Shown here piece by piece: positions 43,637-51,994 of a stretch of DNA of 64,000 nt. The notes under the pieces were generated by a model. That model saw only the letters and a list, made by a program, of their open reading frames with translations. It ran no database searches and had not been told where the DNA came from. The position numbers and the translations under genes are program-made. This stretch comes from Thermoactinospora rubra. GTDB lineage: Bacteria; Actinomycetota; Actinomycetes; Streptosporangiales; Streptosporangiaceae. The stretch covers positions 124,001 through 188,000 of the forward strand of contig NZ_MSZZ01000024.1 of NCBI RefSeq assembly GCF_002093975.1. Direction: 5' to 3'. Every line of letters starts with the position of its first letter. Position 1 is the stretch's first letter.

Positions 43637-44656
43637 ATGCGTATCGTCTCCCTGGCCGGCGGCATCGGCGGCGCACGCTTCCTGCGAGGACTGCGCGCCG
43701 CCGCCCCCGACGCGGACATCACCGTGATCGTCAACACCGGCGACGACATCACCCTGTTCGGCCTGCGGGTCTGCCCCGACCTCGACACCGTCATGTACAC
43801 CCTCGGCGGCGGGATCAACGAGGAGCAGGGCTGGGGACGCGAGAAGGAGACGCACGTCGTCAAGGAGGAACTGGCCGCGTACGGCGTGGAGCCGCAGTGG
43901 TTCGGCCTGGGCGACCGCGACTTCGCCACCCACATCGTGCGCTCCCAGATGCTGGCCGCCGGCTACCCGCTCTCCCAGGTCACCGAGGCGCTGTGCACGC
44001 GCTGGCAGCCCGGGGTGCGTCTGCTGCCCATGAGCGACGACCGCTGCGAGACGCATGTGGTCATCACCGAGGAACCCGGAGGCGGAGTCGAAGCGGACAC
44101 TGACGGGAGCAAAGCGGACGTCAGGGTGCAAGGTTCGACGGAGCCGACCAATAAGCGCCGCCGCCGCGCGATCCACTTCCAGGAGTGGTGGGTCAGGCTG
44201 CGCGCGTCCGTGCCCGCCGAGTCGTTCGCGCTGATCGGGATCGACACCGCCCGGCCCGCCCCCGGCGTGCTCGAGGCGATCGCCGAGGCCGACGTGGTGC
44301 TCCTGCCGCCCTCCAACCCCGTGGTCAGCATCGGCACGATCCTCCAGGTGCCCGGCATCCGCGACGCGCTGCTGGCCAAGACGGTGGTCGGCGTCTCCCC
44401 CATCATCGGCGGCGCTCCGGTGCGCGGGATGGCCGACGCCTGCCTGACCGCGATCGGGGTGGAGACCAGCGCCCAGGCGGTGCTGGAGCTGTACGGCGCC
44501 GACCTGCTCGACGGCTGGCTCGTGGCGCCCGAGGACGCCGGCGTCGCGCTCGAGGGCGTCCGGGTGGCGGCCAGGCCGCTGCTCATGCACGACGTCGACG
44601 CCGCCGCCGCCATCGCCCGCGCGGCCCTGGACCTGGCGCTGGACCTGGCGCGATGA
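43637..44656 (+). CDS. fbiA: 2-phospho-L-lactate (phosphoenolpyruvyl) transferase FbiA (CofD)
   Basis: This 339-residue enzyme transfers the lactyl/PEP-derived moiety to Fo during coenzyme F420 synthesis. The start MRIVSLAGGIGGARFLRGL is the family signature, and TVIVNTGDDITLFGLRVCPD, FGLGDRDFATHI, IHFQEWWVR and LPPSNPVVSIGTIL are all present. An insertion of about 25-30 residues rich in Gly, Asp and Arg (PGGGVEADTDGSKADVRV to KRRRR, about 152-180) precedes IHFQEWW and is longer than usual. CAGACT ends 7 nt before the ATG; an upstream in-frame ATG at 43616 is possible. It overlaps fbiB by ATGA. Confidence 0.96.
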   Translation: MRIVSLAGGIGGARFLRGLRAAAPDADITVIVNTGDDITLFGLRVCPDLDTVMYTLGGGINEEQGWGREKETHVVKEELAAYGVEPQWFGLGDRDFATHIVRSQMLAAGYPLSQVTEALCTRWQPGVRLLPMSDDRCETHVVITEEPGGGVEADTDGSKADVRVQGSTEPTNKRRRRAIHFQEWWVRLRASVPAESFALIGIDTARPAPGVLEAIAEADVVLLPPSNPVVSIGTILQVPGIRDALLAKTVVGVSPIIGGAPVRGMADACLTAIGVETSAQAVLELYGADLLDGWLVAPEDAGVALEGVRVAARPLLMHDVDAAAAIARAALDLALDLAR

Positions 44657-45771
44657 TCGAGATCTTCGGCGTCCCCGGGCTCCCCGAGGTCGTCCCGGGC
44701 GACGACGTCGCCGCCCTGCTCCGGGACGCCGACCTGCGCGAGGGCGACATCGTCGTGGTCACCTCGAAGATCGTCAGCAAGGCGGAGGGCCGGATCAGGC
44801 GGGCCACCGACCGCACAGCCGCGATCATGGAGGAGACCGAGCGGGTCGTGGCCAGGCGCGGCGACACCGTCATCTCCCAGACCCGGCACGGGTTCGTGAT
44901 GGCGGCGGCGGGCGTGGACGCCTCCAACACCGAGCCGGGGACCGTGCTGCTGTTGCCCGAGGACCCCGACGCCTCGGCGCGGCGGATCAGGAAGGGCCTC
45001 GGCGGGCACGTCGGCGTGATCATCACCGACACGTTCGGCCGCCCCTGGCGGCACGGCCTGACCGACGTGGCCATCGGCGCCGCGGGCGTGGTCACGCTCG
45101 AGGACTTCCGCGGGCGCGCCGACACGCACGGCAACCCGCTCAACGTCACCGTCACCGCCCTGGCCGACGAGATCGCCGCGGCGGCCGAGCTGGTCAAGGG
45201 CAAGCTGTCCGGCGTCCCCGTCGCGGTCGTGCGGGGCCTGGCCCACCTGGTGACCCCCGACGACGGCCCCGGCGTCCGCCCGCTCATCCGCCCCGCCGAC
45301 GAGGACCTCTTCCGGTACGGCTCCCGCGACGTCGTCCACGCCCGCCGCACGGTCACGGCCTTCGCCGACCGCCCCGTGAACCCGGCGGCGGTACGGCGGG
45401 CGGTCGCCGCCGCCATGGCCGCTCCCGCGCCCGAGCGGATCCGGTTCGTGTTGGCGGAATCTGCCGAAGCTCGCGCGAAGCTCCCCGGCCGCCCGCCCTA
45501 CGCGGTCGTGCCCTGCCTCCTGGGCGAGGAGAGCGCCCAGGCCCTGCTGGCGGCGGGCGCGAGCGTGGAGAACCTCCTCATCCAGCTGGCCGTCGAGGGC
45601 CTCGGCTCGGCCTGGACCTTCCCCGAGCTGCCCCTGGCCGGCCTGCTCGGCCTGCCCGAGGGCTGGCGGCCGCTCGGCGTCGTGGCGGTCGGCCACCCCG
45701 CGGCTCCCCCGCCGGGCCGCCCGCCGTACGACGTCGACCGCGATGTCGACGAGGTCGTCGTCCTACGTTGA
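44653..45771 (+). CDS. fbiB: Coenzyme F420:L-glutamate ligase FbiB with a shortened nitroreductase domain
   Basis: This 372-residue protein begins with the CofE-type glutamate ligase domain (about 1-238): VVTSKIVSKAEGRI, QTRHGFVMAAAGVDASN, ITDTFGRPWRHGLTDVAIG and NPLNVTVTALADE. The C-terminal FMN-binding nitroreductase-like domain begins ARRTVTAFADRPVNPAAVRR but is only about 135 residues, against about 200 in the 448-residue mycobacterial FbiB. The missing part is central (after FVLAESAEARAKL), while the end SVENLLIQLAVEGLGSAWTF remains. In mycobacteria this domain reduces dehydro-F420-0. It starts by ATGA overlap with fbiA and overlaps the convergent gene by 9 bp. Confidence 0.93.
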   Translation: MIEIFGVPGLPEVVPGDDVAALLRDADLREGDIVVVTSKIVSKAEGRIRRATDRTAAIMEETERVVARRGDTVISQTRHGFVMAAAGVDASNTEPGTVLLLPEDPDASARRIRKGLGGHVGVIITDTFGRPWRHGLTDVAIGAAGVVTLEDFRGRADTHGNPLNVTVTALADEIAAAAELVKGKLSGVPVAVVRGLAHLVTPDDGPGVRPLIRPADEDLFRYGSRDVVHARRTVTAFADRPVNPAAVRRAVAAAMAAPAPERIRFVLAESAEARAKLPGRPPYAVVPCLLGEESAQALLAAGASVENLLIQLAVEGLGSAWTFPELPLAGLLGLPEGWRPLGVVAVGHPAAPPPGRPPYDVDRDVDEVVVLR

Positions 45772-47454
45772 CCCGCAGGTCGGGTGGCACAGCCGCCGGG
45801 CCAGGGCGGACAGGAACACGTCGATGATCTCCTCGGGGCGCTGGGCGACGTGCAGCGAGCCGTTGGTGGCGGCGGTGATCTGGCCGAGCGCGTCGCGGTC
45901 GACCCCGTCGCCGAAGGCGACGACGATGATCTGCACCGGCCGGTCCGGGTCCCACTCCTCGCGCAGCCGGTCCGTCAGCTCCCGCAGCCCGATCCCGCCG
46001 CCGTCGTCGCGTCCCGACGTCACCACGAGCAGGGCGTTGTTCATGTCCTCCGCGTAGCGTTCGGTCATCTCGCGGAAGCCGTCCAGCACGGCCCGGTAGA
46101 GGTGGCTGTCCTCGCCCTCCCGGGCGCGCAGGTCGGTGGCGAGCTGGGCGAGCGTGCTGCGCCGGATGACCTGGCCGGTCTCCGGTTCGGTGATCGGCCC
46201 GACGGTCACGCGCGGGCGGGTGCGCTCGGCGAACTCCCACATGCCCATGTGGGTGGAGTCGGGGAACAGCTGCAGGCCCAGGCGGGCGGCGGCCAGCGCG
46301 ACCGACAGGCGGGTGCCGTCCTTCAGCCGCTCGGCCATGTGGCGGGAGGTCTCGGCGAGCACGAGCATGTTGGTGGGCGGCGCGAGCCTGCTCCAGGCGC
46401 GCAGGCCCTCGTCGATGTCCTCGGGCGAGATCTCCTGCCGGATCTTGGGCGCCTGGGTGGGCACGCCGGTCGCCGGGGAGATCGGCCCTTGCGAGCCGTC
46501 GGCCGACCGGAAGCCGGCCCGCCGGAAGACGCCCTGCGCCACCGGGCCGCGCAGCCAGTCGCCGAACGCCCCGGCCGCCTCGGCGACGGCCCGGTCGGTC
46601 GCGGTCACGGCGTAGGAGTAGTCGAGGTTGATGGTGCCCTCGCGCGGGTGCAGGGCCACCACGGGGTCCGGGGAGGGCCGGCGGTTGTGCTCCCACACCG
46701 ACTGCTCGGGCACGATCACCACGGGCCGCCGCCAGAACGTGCGGTCGTCCACGGCCGCGAGCATGCTGCGGTAGTCCGGCGCCGCCCCCGCCTGCGCCCA
46801 GCGCACGAACGCGGTCAGCGACTTGTCGGCGTCCGGCCCGGTGCCGACCACGTCCCTCGCGGCGGCCACCGTCGCGATCCCCGCCCCGGCCAGCGACGGG
46901 TCGGGCACGCGGACGACGTCGGGCTCGTTCTCGTTGGGCTGGACGCGCCCGCGCACGGTGGCGGGGAAGACCATGCGCCAGTTCATCTCGGTGCGGCCGA
47001 CCGCGAACTTGTCGGCCAGGGAGGAGCGGGTGGCGAAGACCAGCGGCGAGGTGGCCACGACGGTCCGGCGCTGCACGGCCGCCCGGCGCAGCCACGCCGA
47101 GGAGTCGGCGATCCATGCGTCGGGCCGCACCGGCAGCACGCCCGCCCGCTCCCCCAGCAGCGTGCGCAGCACGGTGGCCGGCGGCTGTTCGGTGACCTGG
47201 ACGAGGGCGCAGCGGTTGATCTCGTTGTACTGCCTGGCCGCCTCCATCACCGCGGGAGCGACGTCCACGGCGGCGGCGACACTCACTAGAACGGGTTCTC
47301 GCGTCGGGCACTGGCCGCCCCCGCCGCGCACGAGTAAGACGACGGTCGCCGACGCTCCGGCGACGACCGCGAGCCCGGCCAGCATGCCCCGCCAAAACGC
47401 GGATCTACGTCGGCTTTCGCCCGTGAGCGGGACACGGTGTCGACCCACCCGCAC
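45763..47454 (-). CDS. Membrane-anchored substrate-binding-like and VWA-domain protein
   Basis: This 563-residue protein has an N-terminal membrane anchor (LAGLAVVAGASATVVLLV, about 25-42). A periplasmic-binding-protein-like domain (about 50-330; LVSVAAAVDVAPAVMEAARQ to VAQGVFRRAGFRS) follows, then a von Willebrand A domain (about 365-560). In the VWA domain the first MIDAS segment reads MLVLAETSRHMAERL, so Asp of DxSxS is replaced by Glu. The later NALLVVTSGRDDGGG segment is normal. Such proteins are exposed on the actinobacterial surface; roles are unknown. The GTG start has AAGGG upstream. Confidence 0.85.
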   Translation of the reverse strand: MRVGRHRVPLTGESRRRSAFWRGMLAGLAVVAGASATVVLLVRGGGGQCPTREPVLVSVAAAVDVAPAVMEAARQYNEINRCALVQVTEQPPATVLRTLLGERAGVLPVRPDAWIADSSAWLRRAAVQRRTVVATSPLVFATRSSLADKFAVGRTEMNWRMVFPATVRGRVQPNENEPDVVRVPDPSLAGAGIATVAAARDVVGTGPDADKSLTAFVRWAQAGAAPDYRSMLAAVDDRTFWRRPVVIVPEQSVWEHNRRPSPDPVVALHPREGTINLDYSYAVTATDRAVAEAAGAFGDWLRGPVAQGVFRRAGFRSADGSQGPISPATGVPTQAPKIRQEISPEDIDEGLRAWSRLAPPTNMLVLAETSRHMAERLKDGTRLSVALAAARLGLQLFPDSTHMGMWEFAERTRPRVTVGPITEPETGQVIRRSTLAQLATDLRAREGEDSHLYRAVLDGFREMTERYAEDMNNALLVVTSGRDDGGGIGLRELTDRLREEWDPDRPVQIIVVAFGDGVDRDALGQITAATNGSLHVAQRPEEIIDVFLSALARRLCHPTCGST

Positions 47455-47513
47455 TGACCACCCTTCTGCGAGTCAACCACCCCCGTGACATTGACCAGAG
47501 CATAGAGAACCGC

Positions 47514-50075
47514 TTACAACGAAACCACCCTGAGAACGGATCTGCACACTCCGTCGCTGGCCGCGGAGGCCGCCAGGCGCTCCTGGCTCGGCACGCCGTA
47601 CTCGGTGGTGCGCTGCCGTACGGGCCGTCCGGTGGCCGACGCCATGGCGCGCAGCTCGCTGATGGTCTTGTAGGAGCCGTTCTCCGAGCCGGCCATGCGG
47701 CTGATCGTCTCCTCCATCAGCGTGCCGCCCAGGTCGTTCACGCCGCCCTGGAGCACCTGGCGGCACAGGTCGTCCCTGAGCTTGACCCAGGAGCACTGGA
47801 TGTTGTCGATCGCGCCGTGCAGCAGGATCCGGGCCAGGGCGTGGACGGCGCGGTTCTCCCGCGCCGTGGGGCCGGGGCGGGCGACGCCGGCCAGGTAGAT
47901 GGGGGCGCTGTGGTGCACGAACGGCAGCAGCACGAACTCGGTGAACCCGCCCGTCTCCTCCTGGATGCTCCTGATCAGCTTGATGTGCCTGACCCAGTGC
48001 AGGTGGGTGTCGACGTGGCCGTACATCATCGTCGAGGTCGTCGGGATGCCGACCCGGTGGGCGGTGGTGATCACGTCGATCCAGTCGCGGGTGGGCAGCT
48101 TGCCCTTGGTCAGCACCCAGCGGACGTCGTCGTCGAGGATCTCGGCGGCGGTGCCGGGCAGCGAGTCGACGCCCGCCTCCTTGGCGGCGAGCAGCCAGTC
48201 CTCGATGGACATGTTCGTACGGCCGGCGCCGTTGATCACCTCCATCGGGGAGAAGGCGTGGACGTGCATGTCCGGCGTCTCGCGCTTGACCGCGCGGGCG
48301 ATGTCGAAGTACGCGGTGCCGGGCAGGTCGGGGTGGATGCCGCCCTGCATGCACACCTCGGTGGCGCCGGCGTCCCAGGCCTCCCTGGCGCGGGCGGCGA
48401 CCTGGTCGAGGCTGAGGGTGTAGGCGTCGGCGTCGGTGCGGCGCTGGGCGAAGGCGCAGAAGCGGCAGCCGGTGTAGCAGACGTTGGTGAAGTTGATGTT
48501 GCGGTTGACGACGTAGGTGATGTCGTCGCCGACGGCCTCGCGGCGCAGGTGGTCGGCGATGCGGGCCAGCTCGTCGAGGGCCTCGCCGTCGGCGCCGAGG
48601 AGCGCGAGCGCCTCGGCCTCGGTGAGGCGGGCGGGGTCGGCTTCGGCTTTGCGGAGGGCTTTGTGGACGTCGGCCTGCTCGCCGCCGGCCGGCGCCGGGC
48701 CGGCCGGGTGCAGGCGGTCGCGCAGGGCGTTCCAGTCGCCGTAGACGCTGTCGAAGTCGGCGCGGCGGTCGGTGGAGCGGCCCGTGGTGTCCACCGTGAC
48801 GTGCAGGTCGACCCGGCCCGAGGGGGCGAAGCCGCCGTCGGGTTCCTGCCAGGGCAGGCCGCGCGGGACGGCGTCCTCCCGGGCCAGCCCCGTGTCCGGG
48901 TCGGCGAGCGCCGCGACGTGGCCCGCCAGCCGCGGGTCGAGCCAGGGCTCGCCCCCCAGGACGTACTCCGGGTAGATGGTCAGCCGCTCCCGCAGCGTGA
49001 AGCCCGCCGCGGCCGTACGGGAGGCCAGCTCGTCGATCTGCGGCCAGGGACGCTCCGGGTTCACGTGGTCGGGGGTGAGCGGGGAGACGCCGCCCCAGTC
49101 GTCGATGCCCGCGCGGATCATCAGCGAGTACTCGGCGTCCACGAGGTTCGGCGGCGCCTGGAGCCGCACGCGGGGGCCGAGGACCAGGCGCGCGACGGCG
49201 ATGGTGGCCGCCAGATCCTCCAGGTCGGCGTCCGGCATGCCGCGCATCGCCGTGTCGGGCTTGGCGCGGAAGTTCTGGACGATGACCTCCTGGACGCCGC
49301 CGTACTCCCGCGCCACCCGGCGGATCGCGAAGATCGACTCGGCGCGCTCCTGGAGCGTCTCCCCGATCCCGATCAGGATGCCCGTGGTGAACGGCACCGC
49401 CACCCGCCCGGCGTCCTCCAGGACGCGCAGCCGTACCGCGGGGTCCTTGTCGGGCGAGCCGTAGTGCGGGGCGCCCTTCTCGGTGAACAGCCGCGTGGCG
49501 GTGGTCTCCAGCATCATCCCCATCGAGGGCGCGACGGGCTTGAGGCGCTGCAGGTCGCGCCACGACATCACGCCGGGGTTCAGGTGCGGCAGCAGCCCGG
49601 TCTCCTCCAGCACGCGGATCGCCATGGCGCGCACGTAGGAGAGCGTGTCGTCGTAGCCGTGCGCGTCCAGCCACTCGCGCGCCTGCCGCCAGCGGTCCTC
49701 GGGCCGGTCGCCCAGCGTGAACAGCGCCTCCTTGCAACCCATGGCGGCCCCGTCCCGGGCGATCCGGAGCACCTGGTCGGGGCTGAGGAAGGCGGACTCC
49801 AGCCTGCCGGGCGCGGTGGCGAAGGTGCAGTAGCCGCAGCGGTCCCGGCACAGTCTCGTCAGCGGGATGAACACCTTCTTGCTGTAGGTGATGATCCCCT
49901 CCCTGCCGACCGCGCGCAGGCCCGCGTCGCGGACGCGGGTGGCGTGCTCCAGCAGGGCTTCCAGGTGCTCGCCGCGGGCGTGCAGGAGGACGGCCGCCTC
50001 GGTGACGTCGAGGGCCTTGCCGTCGCGGGCGCGGGCGAGGGCGCGCCGGAGCGCGGAGTCACTGACCACAGTCAT
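47514..50075 (-). CDS. fbiC: FO synthase FbiC (CofG-CofH fusion)
   Basis: This 853-residue enzyme fuses two radical-SAM modules that make Fo, the deazaflavin core of F420, from tyrosine and a pyrimidine. The CofG half has its cluster motif in CRDRCGYCTF (about 72-81). The CofH half has CYTGCRFCAF (about 530-540). Other marks include DWGGVSPLTPDHVNPERPWP, MQGGIHPDL and LGGTLMEETISRMAGSENG. The end carries a short non-conserved tail (SDGVCRSVLRVVSL). TAATGT ends 6 nt before the ATG. With fbiA and fbiB only 3 kb away, most of F420 synthesis is clustered here, unlike mycobacteria, where fbiC is separate. Confidence 0.97.
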   Translation of the reverse strand: MTVVSDSALRRALARARDGKALDVTEAAVLLHARGEHLEALLEHATRVRDAGLRAVGREGIITYSKKVFIPLTRLCRDRCGYCTFATAPGRLESAFLSPDQVLRIARDGAAMGCKEALFTLGDRPEDRWRQAREWLDAHGYDDTLSYVRAMAIRVLEETGLLPHLNPGVMSWRDLQRLKPVAPSMGMMLETTATRLFTEKGAPHYGSPDKDPAVRLRVLEDAGRVAVPFTTGILIGIGETLQERAESIFAIRRVAREYGGVQEVIVQNFRAKPDTAMRGMPDADLEDLAATIAVARLVLGPRVRLQAPPNLVDAEYSLMIRAGIDDWGGVSPLTPDHVNPERPWPQIDELASRTAAAGFTLRERLTIYPEYVLGGEPWLDPRLAGHVAALADPDTGLAREDAVPRGLPWQEPDGGFAPSGRVDLHVTVDTTGRSTDRRADFDSVYGDWNALRDRLHPAGPAPAGGEQADVHKALRKAEADPARLTEAEALALLGADGEALDELARIADHLRREAVGDDITYVVNRNINFTNVCYTGCRFCAFAQRRTDADAYTLSLDQVAARAREAWDAGATEVCMQGGIHPDLPGTAYFDIARAVKRETPDMHVHAFSPMEVINGAGRTNMSIEDWLLAAKEAGVDSLPGTAAEILDDDVRWVLTKGKLPTRDWIDVITTAHRVGIPTTSTMMYGHVDTHLHWVRHIKLIRSIQEETGGFTEFVLLPFVHHSAPIYLAGVARPGPTARENRAVHALARILLHGAIDNIQCSWVKLRDDLCRQVLQGGVNDLGGTLMEETISRMAGSENGSYKTISELRAMASATGRPVRQRTTEYGVPSQERLAASAASDGVCRSVLRVVSL

Positions 50076-50081
50076 AGCGGC

Positions 50082-50087
50082 ACATTA
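50082..50087 (-). promoter_or_regulatory. fbiC leaderless-type -10 element TAATGT
   Basis: On the minus strand TAATGT ends 6 nt before the fbiC ATG at 50075, with GCCGCT between and no ribosome-binding site. Confidence 0.55.
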
Positions 50088-50118
50088 CGGCCATGCCCCG
50101 GGTCGTCCCCAGGCCGGG

Positions 50119-51015
50119 TCAGAAGGACCGGTAGTCGCGCACCGGCATGCGCGGCCCGCGGGCGGGCGGCCGCAGGCCGGTGAGCCCGATGAGCAGCGTG
50201 GCCCGGTGCCGGTGTCCCGCGTACGGCGCCAGCAGCTCCAGCATGCCCGCGTCGTCGGTCTTCCTGCCGGTCAGCACGTAGCCGACGATCTTGGCCAGGT
50301 GGTAGTCGCCGACGCTGACCGCGTCGGGGTCGCCGAAGGCACGCTGCCGTACCTCGGCCGAGGTCCACACGCCGATCCCGGGCAGCGTCCGCAGCAGCCG
50401 GTCGGCCTCCGCGCTGGTCGCCGCCGCCTCCAGCTTGGCGGCGTGCCAGGCCGCCGTGGCGATCGTCTTGGCCCGTACGGCTTCCGCCCCCGACCGGTGC
50501 CAGTCCCAGGCCGGGATCTGCCGCCACACCGGCGGCTCGGGCACCACGCGCATGCCCTGCGGCGCCGGGCCCGGCGCGGGCTCCCCGTAGCGGTGCAGCA
50601 GCCAGCGCCAGGCCCGCCGCGCCTCGCGCAGCGTGACCTTCTGCTCCAGCACGGCCGGCACGAGCGCCTCCATCACGCGGCCGGTCCTGCCGATCCTGAG
50701 CCCCGTGTGCCGCCGCGCCACGTCGGCCAGCACCTCGTGCCTGACGGTGAAGCCCGAGTCGTCGTCGTCCGCGCCGAGCAGGGACGGCAGCGTGTCCAGC
50801 AGCCACCCGGCGCCGGGCCCCCACGCCTGACCGTGCACGAGGCCCGCCTGGACCGAGACGCGCAGCGTCCCCGGCCCGTCGGGGGTCCTGGACGTCTTCC
50901 AGATCGCCCCGTCCGGGGTGCGCTGCCACGTGGGGTCGCCGCCGCCGCGCCGGTGCGGCGCCAGCACCAGCCCGACGTCCAGGGGACGTCCTGGACGCCA
51001 CGCCCGTTCCTTCAC
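50119..51015 (-). CDS. AlkA-like DNA-3-methyladenine glycosylase family protein
   Basis: This 298-residue protein starts at GTG 51015; a longer frame overlaps the divergent GT2 gene. The C-terminal half holds the helix-hairpin-helix region LRTLPGIGVWTSAEVRQRAF (about 215-234), followed by the GD segment DAVSVGDYHLAKIVGYVLTG with the catalytic-position Asp. The N-terminal domain resembles AlkA N-domains (VSVQAGLVHGQAWGPGA). It should excise alkylated bases. TACCGT ends 6 nt before the GTG, so the mRNA is probably leaderless. Confidence 0.87.
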   Translation of the reverse strand: MKERAWRPGRPLDVGLVLAPHRRGGGDPTWQRTPDGAIWKTSRTPDGPGTLRVSVQAGLVHGQAWGPGAGWLLDTLPSLLGADDDDSGFTVRHEVLADVARRHTGLRIGRTGRVMEALVPAVLEQKVTLREARRAWRWLLHRYGEPAPGPAPQGMRVVPEPPVWRQIPAWDWHRSGAEAVRAKTIATAAWHAAKLEAAATSAEADRLLRTLPGIGVWTSAEVRQRAFGDPDAVSVGDYHLAKIVGYVLTGRKTDDAGMLELLAPYAGHRHRATLLIGLTGLRPPARGPRMPVRDYRSF

Positions 51016-51065
51016 CCCGCCACGGTATATCCGGCGGACTGCACACGGCTCCCAGCTGGGCAAGG

Positions 51066-51071
51066 TAGCCT
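51066..51071 (+). promoter_or_regulatory. GT2 leaderless-type -10 element TAGCCT
   Basis: TAGCCT ends 8 nt before the GTG at 51080 and no Shine-Dalgarno intervenes. Confidence 0.5.
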
Positions 51072-51079
51072 CAAGGCCC

Positions 51080-51994
51080 GTGGACAGCACTGGAGCCCCC
51101 GTGGAAGAAGCGCCGTACGTCACCATCGTCCTGCCCTGCTACAACGAGCAGGATCATGTCGTCGACGAGGTCGAGCGCATCTGCAGGACGATGGACTCCA
51201 GCGGCTACACCTACGAGCTGGTCGCCGTCGACGACTGCTCCACCGACCAGACCCTGGCCCGGCTGCAGGAGGCCGCGCCGCGCTTCCCCCACCTGAAGAT
51301 CCGGGCCTTCCACCGCAACGGCGGCTCGGGCACGGTGCGCCGCATCGGCACGCAGGAGGCGCGCGGCGAGATCGTCGTGTGGACCGACGCCGACATGACC
51401 TACCCCAACGAGCGCATCCCCGAGCTGGTGCAGATCCTGGAGAAGGATCCGACCGTCGACCAGGTCGTGGGCGCCCGCACCAGCGAGGAGGGCTCGCACA
51501 AGATCCTGCGCGTGCCCGCCAAGTGGGTGATCAGGAAGATCGCCGAACGGCTGGCCGGGCAGAAGATCCCCGACCTCAACTCGGGCATGCGCGCGTTCAG
51601 GAAGTCCGTGGCCAAGCCGTACCTGCGGCTGCTGCCGCCCGGCTTCTCCTGCGTGACGACGATCACACTGTCGTTCCTGATGAACCAGCACGACATCCAC
51701 TACCTGCCCATCGAGTACGCCAAGCGGGCGGGCAAATCGAAGTTCAGCTTCGTGTCCGACGCCTACCGCTACATCCTGCAGGTGCTGCGGATGATCATGT
51801 ACTTCAACCCGCTCAAGGTGCTGATGCCGCTGGCGCTGTGGCTGATCGGCATCGGGTTCGTCAAGGGCGTCTTCGACATGGTCAGGGACCTGTTCTACAT
51901 CCGCGCGAACACCGTCATGATCTTCCTGACCGGGTTGATCATCGCCTCCGTGGCGCTGCTGGCCGACCTCATCGTCCGGTCGAGGGGCGAATAG
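51080..51994 (+). CDS. Family 2 glycosyltransferase, polyprenyl-phosphate (DPM1/DPMS-like) type
   Basis: This 304-residue protein has a GT-A fold domain with YVTIVLPCYNEQDHVVDEV, the metal-binding VDDCSTD, the nucleotide-sugar acceptor region TDADMTYPNERIPEL and NSGMRAFRKSVAKPYL. Two C-terminal transmembrane helices follow (about 240-265 and 275-298), as in polyprenyl-phosphate mannose or glucose synthases. It probably charges undecaprenyl phosphate with a sugar for the GT-C proteins encoded later in the region. Start at GTG 51080, leaderless. It touches the next gene by one base (TAGTG). Confidence 0.92.
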   Translation: MDSTGAPVEEAPYVTIVLPCYNEQDHVVDEVERICRTMDSSGYTYELVAVDDCSTDQTLARLQEAAPRFPHLKIRAFHRNGGSGTVRRIGTQEARGEIVVWTDADMTYPNERIPELVQILEKDPTVDQVVGARTSEEGSHKILRVPAKWVIRKIAERLAGQKIPDLNSGMRAFRKSVAKPYLRLLPPGFSCVTTITLSFLMNQHDIHYLPIEYAKRAGKSKFSFVSDAYRYILQVLRMIMYFNPLKVLMPLALWLIGIGFVKGVFDMVRDLFYIRANTVMIFLTGLIIASVALLADLIVRSRGE

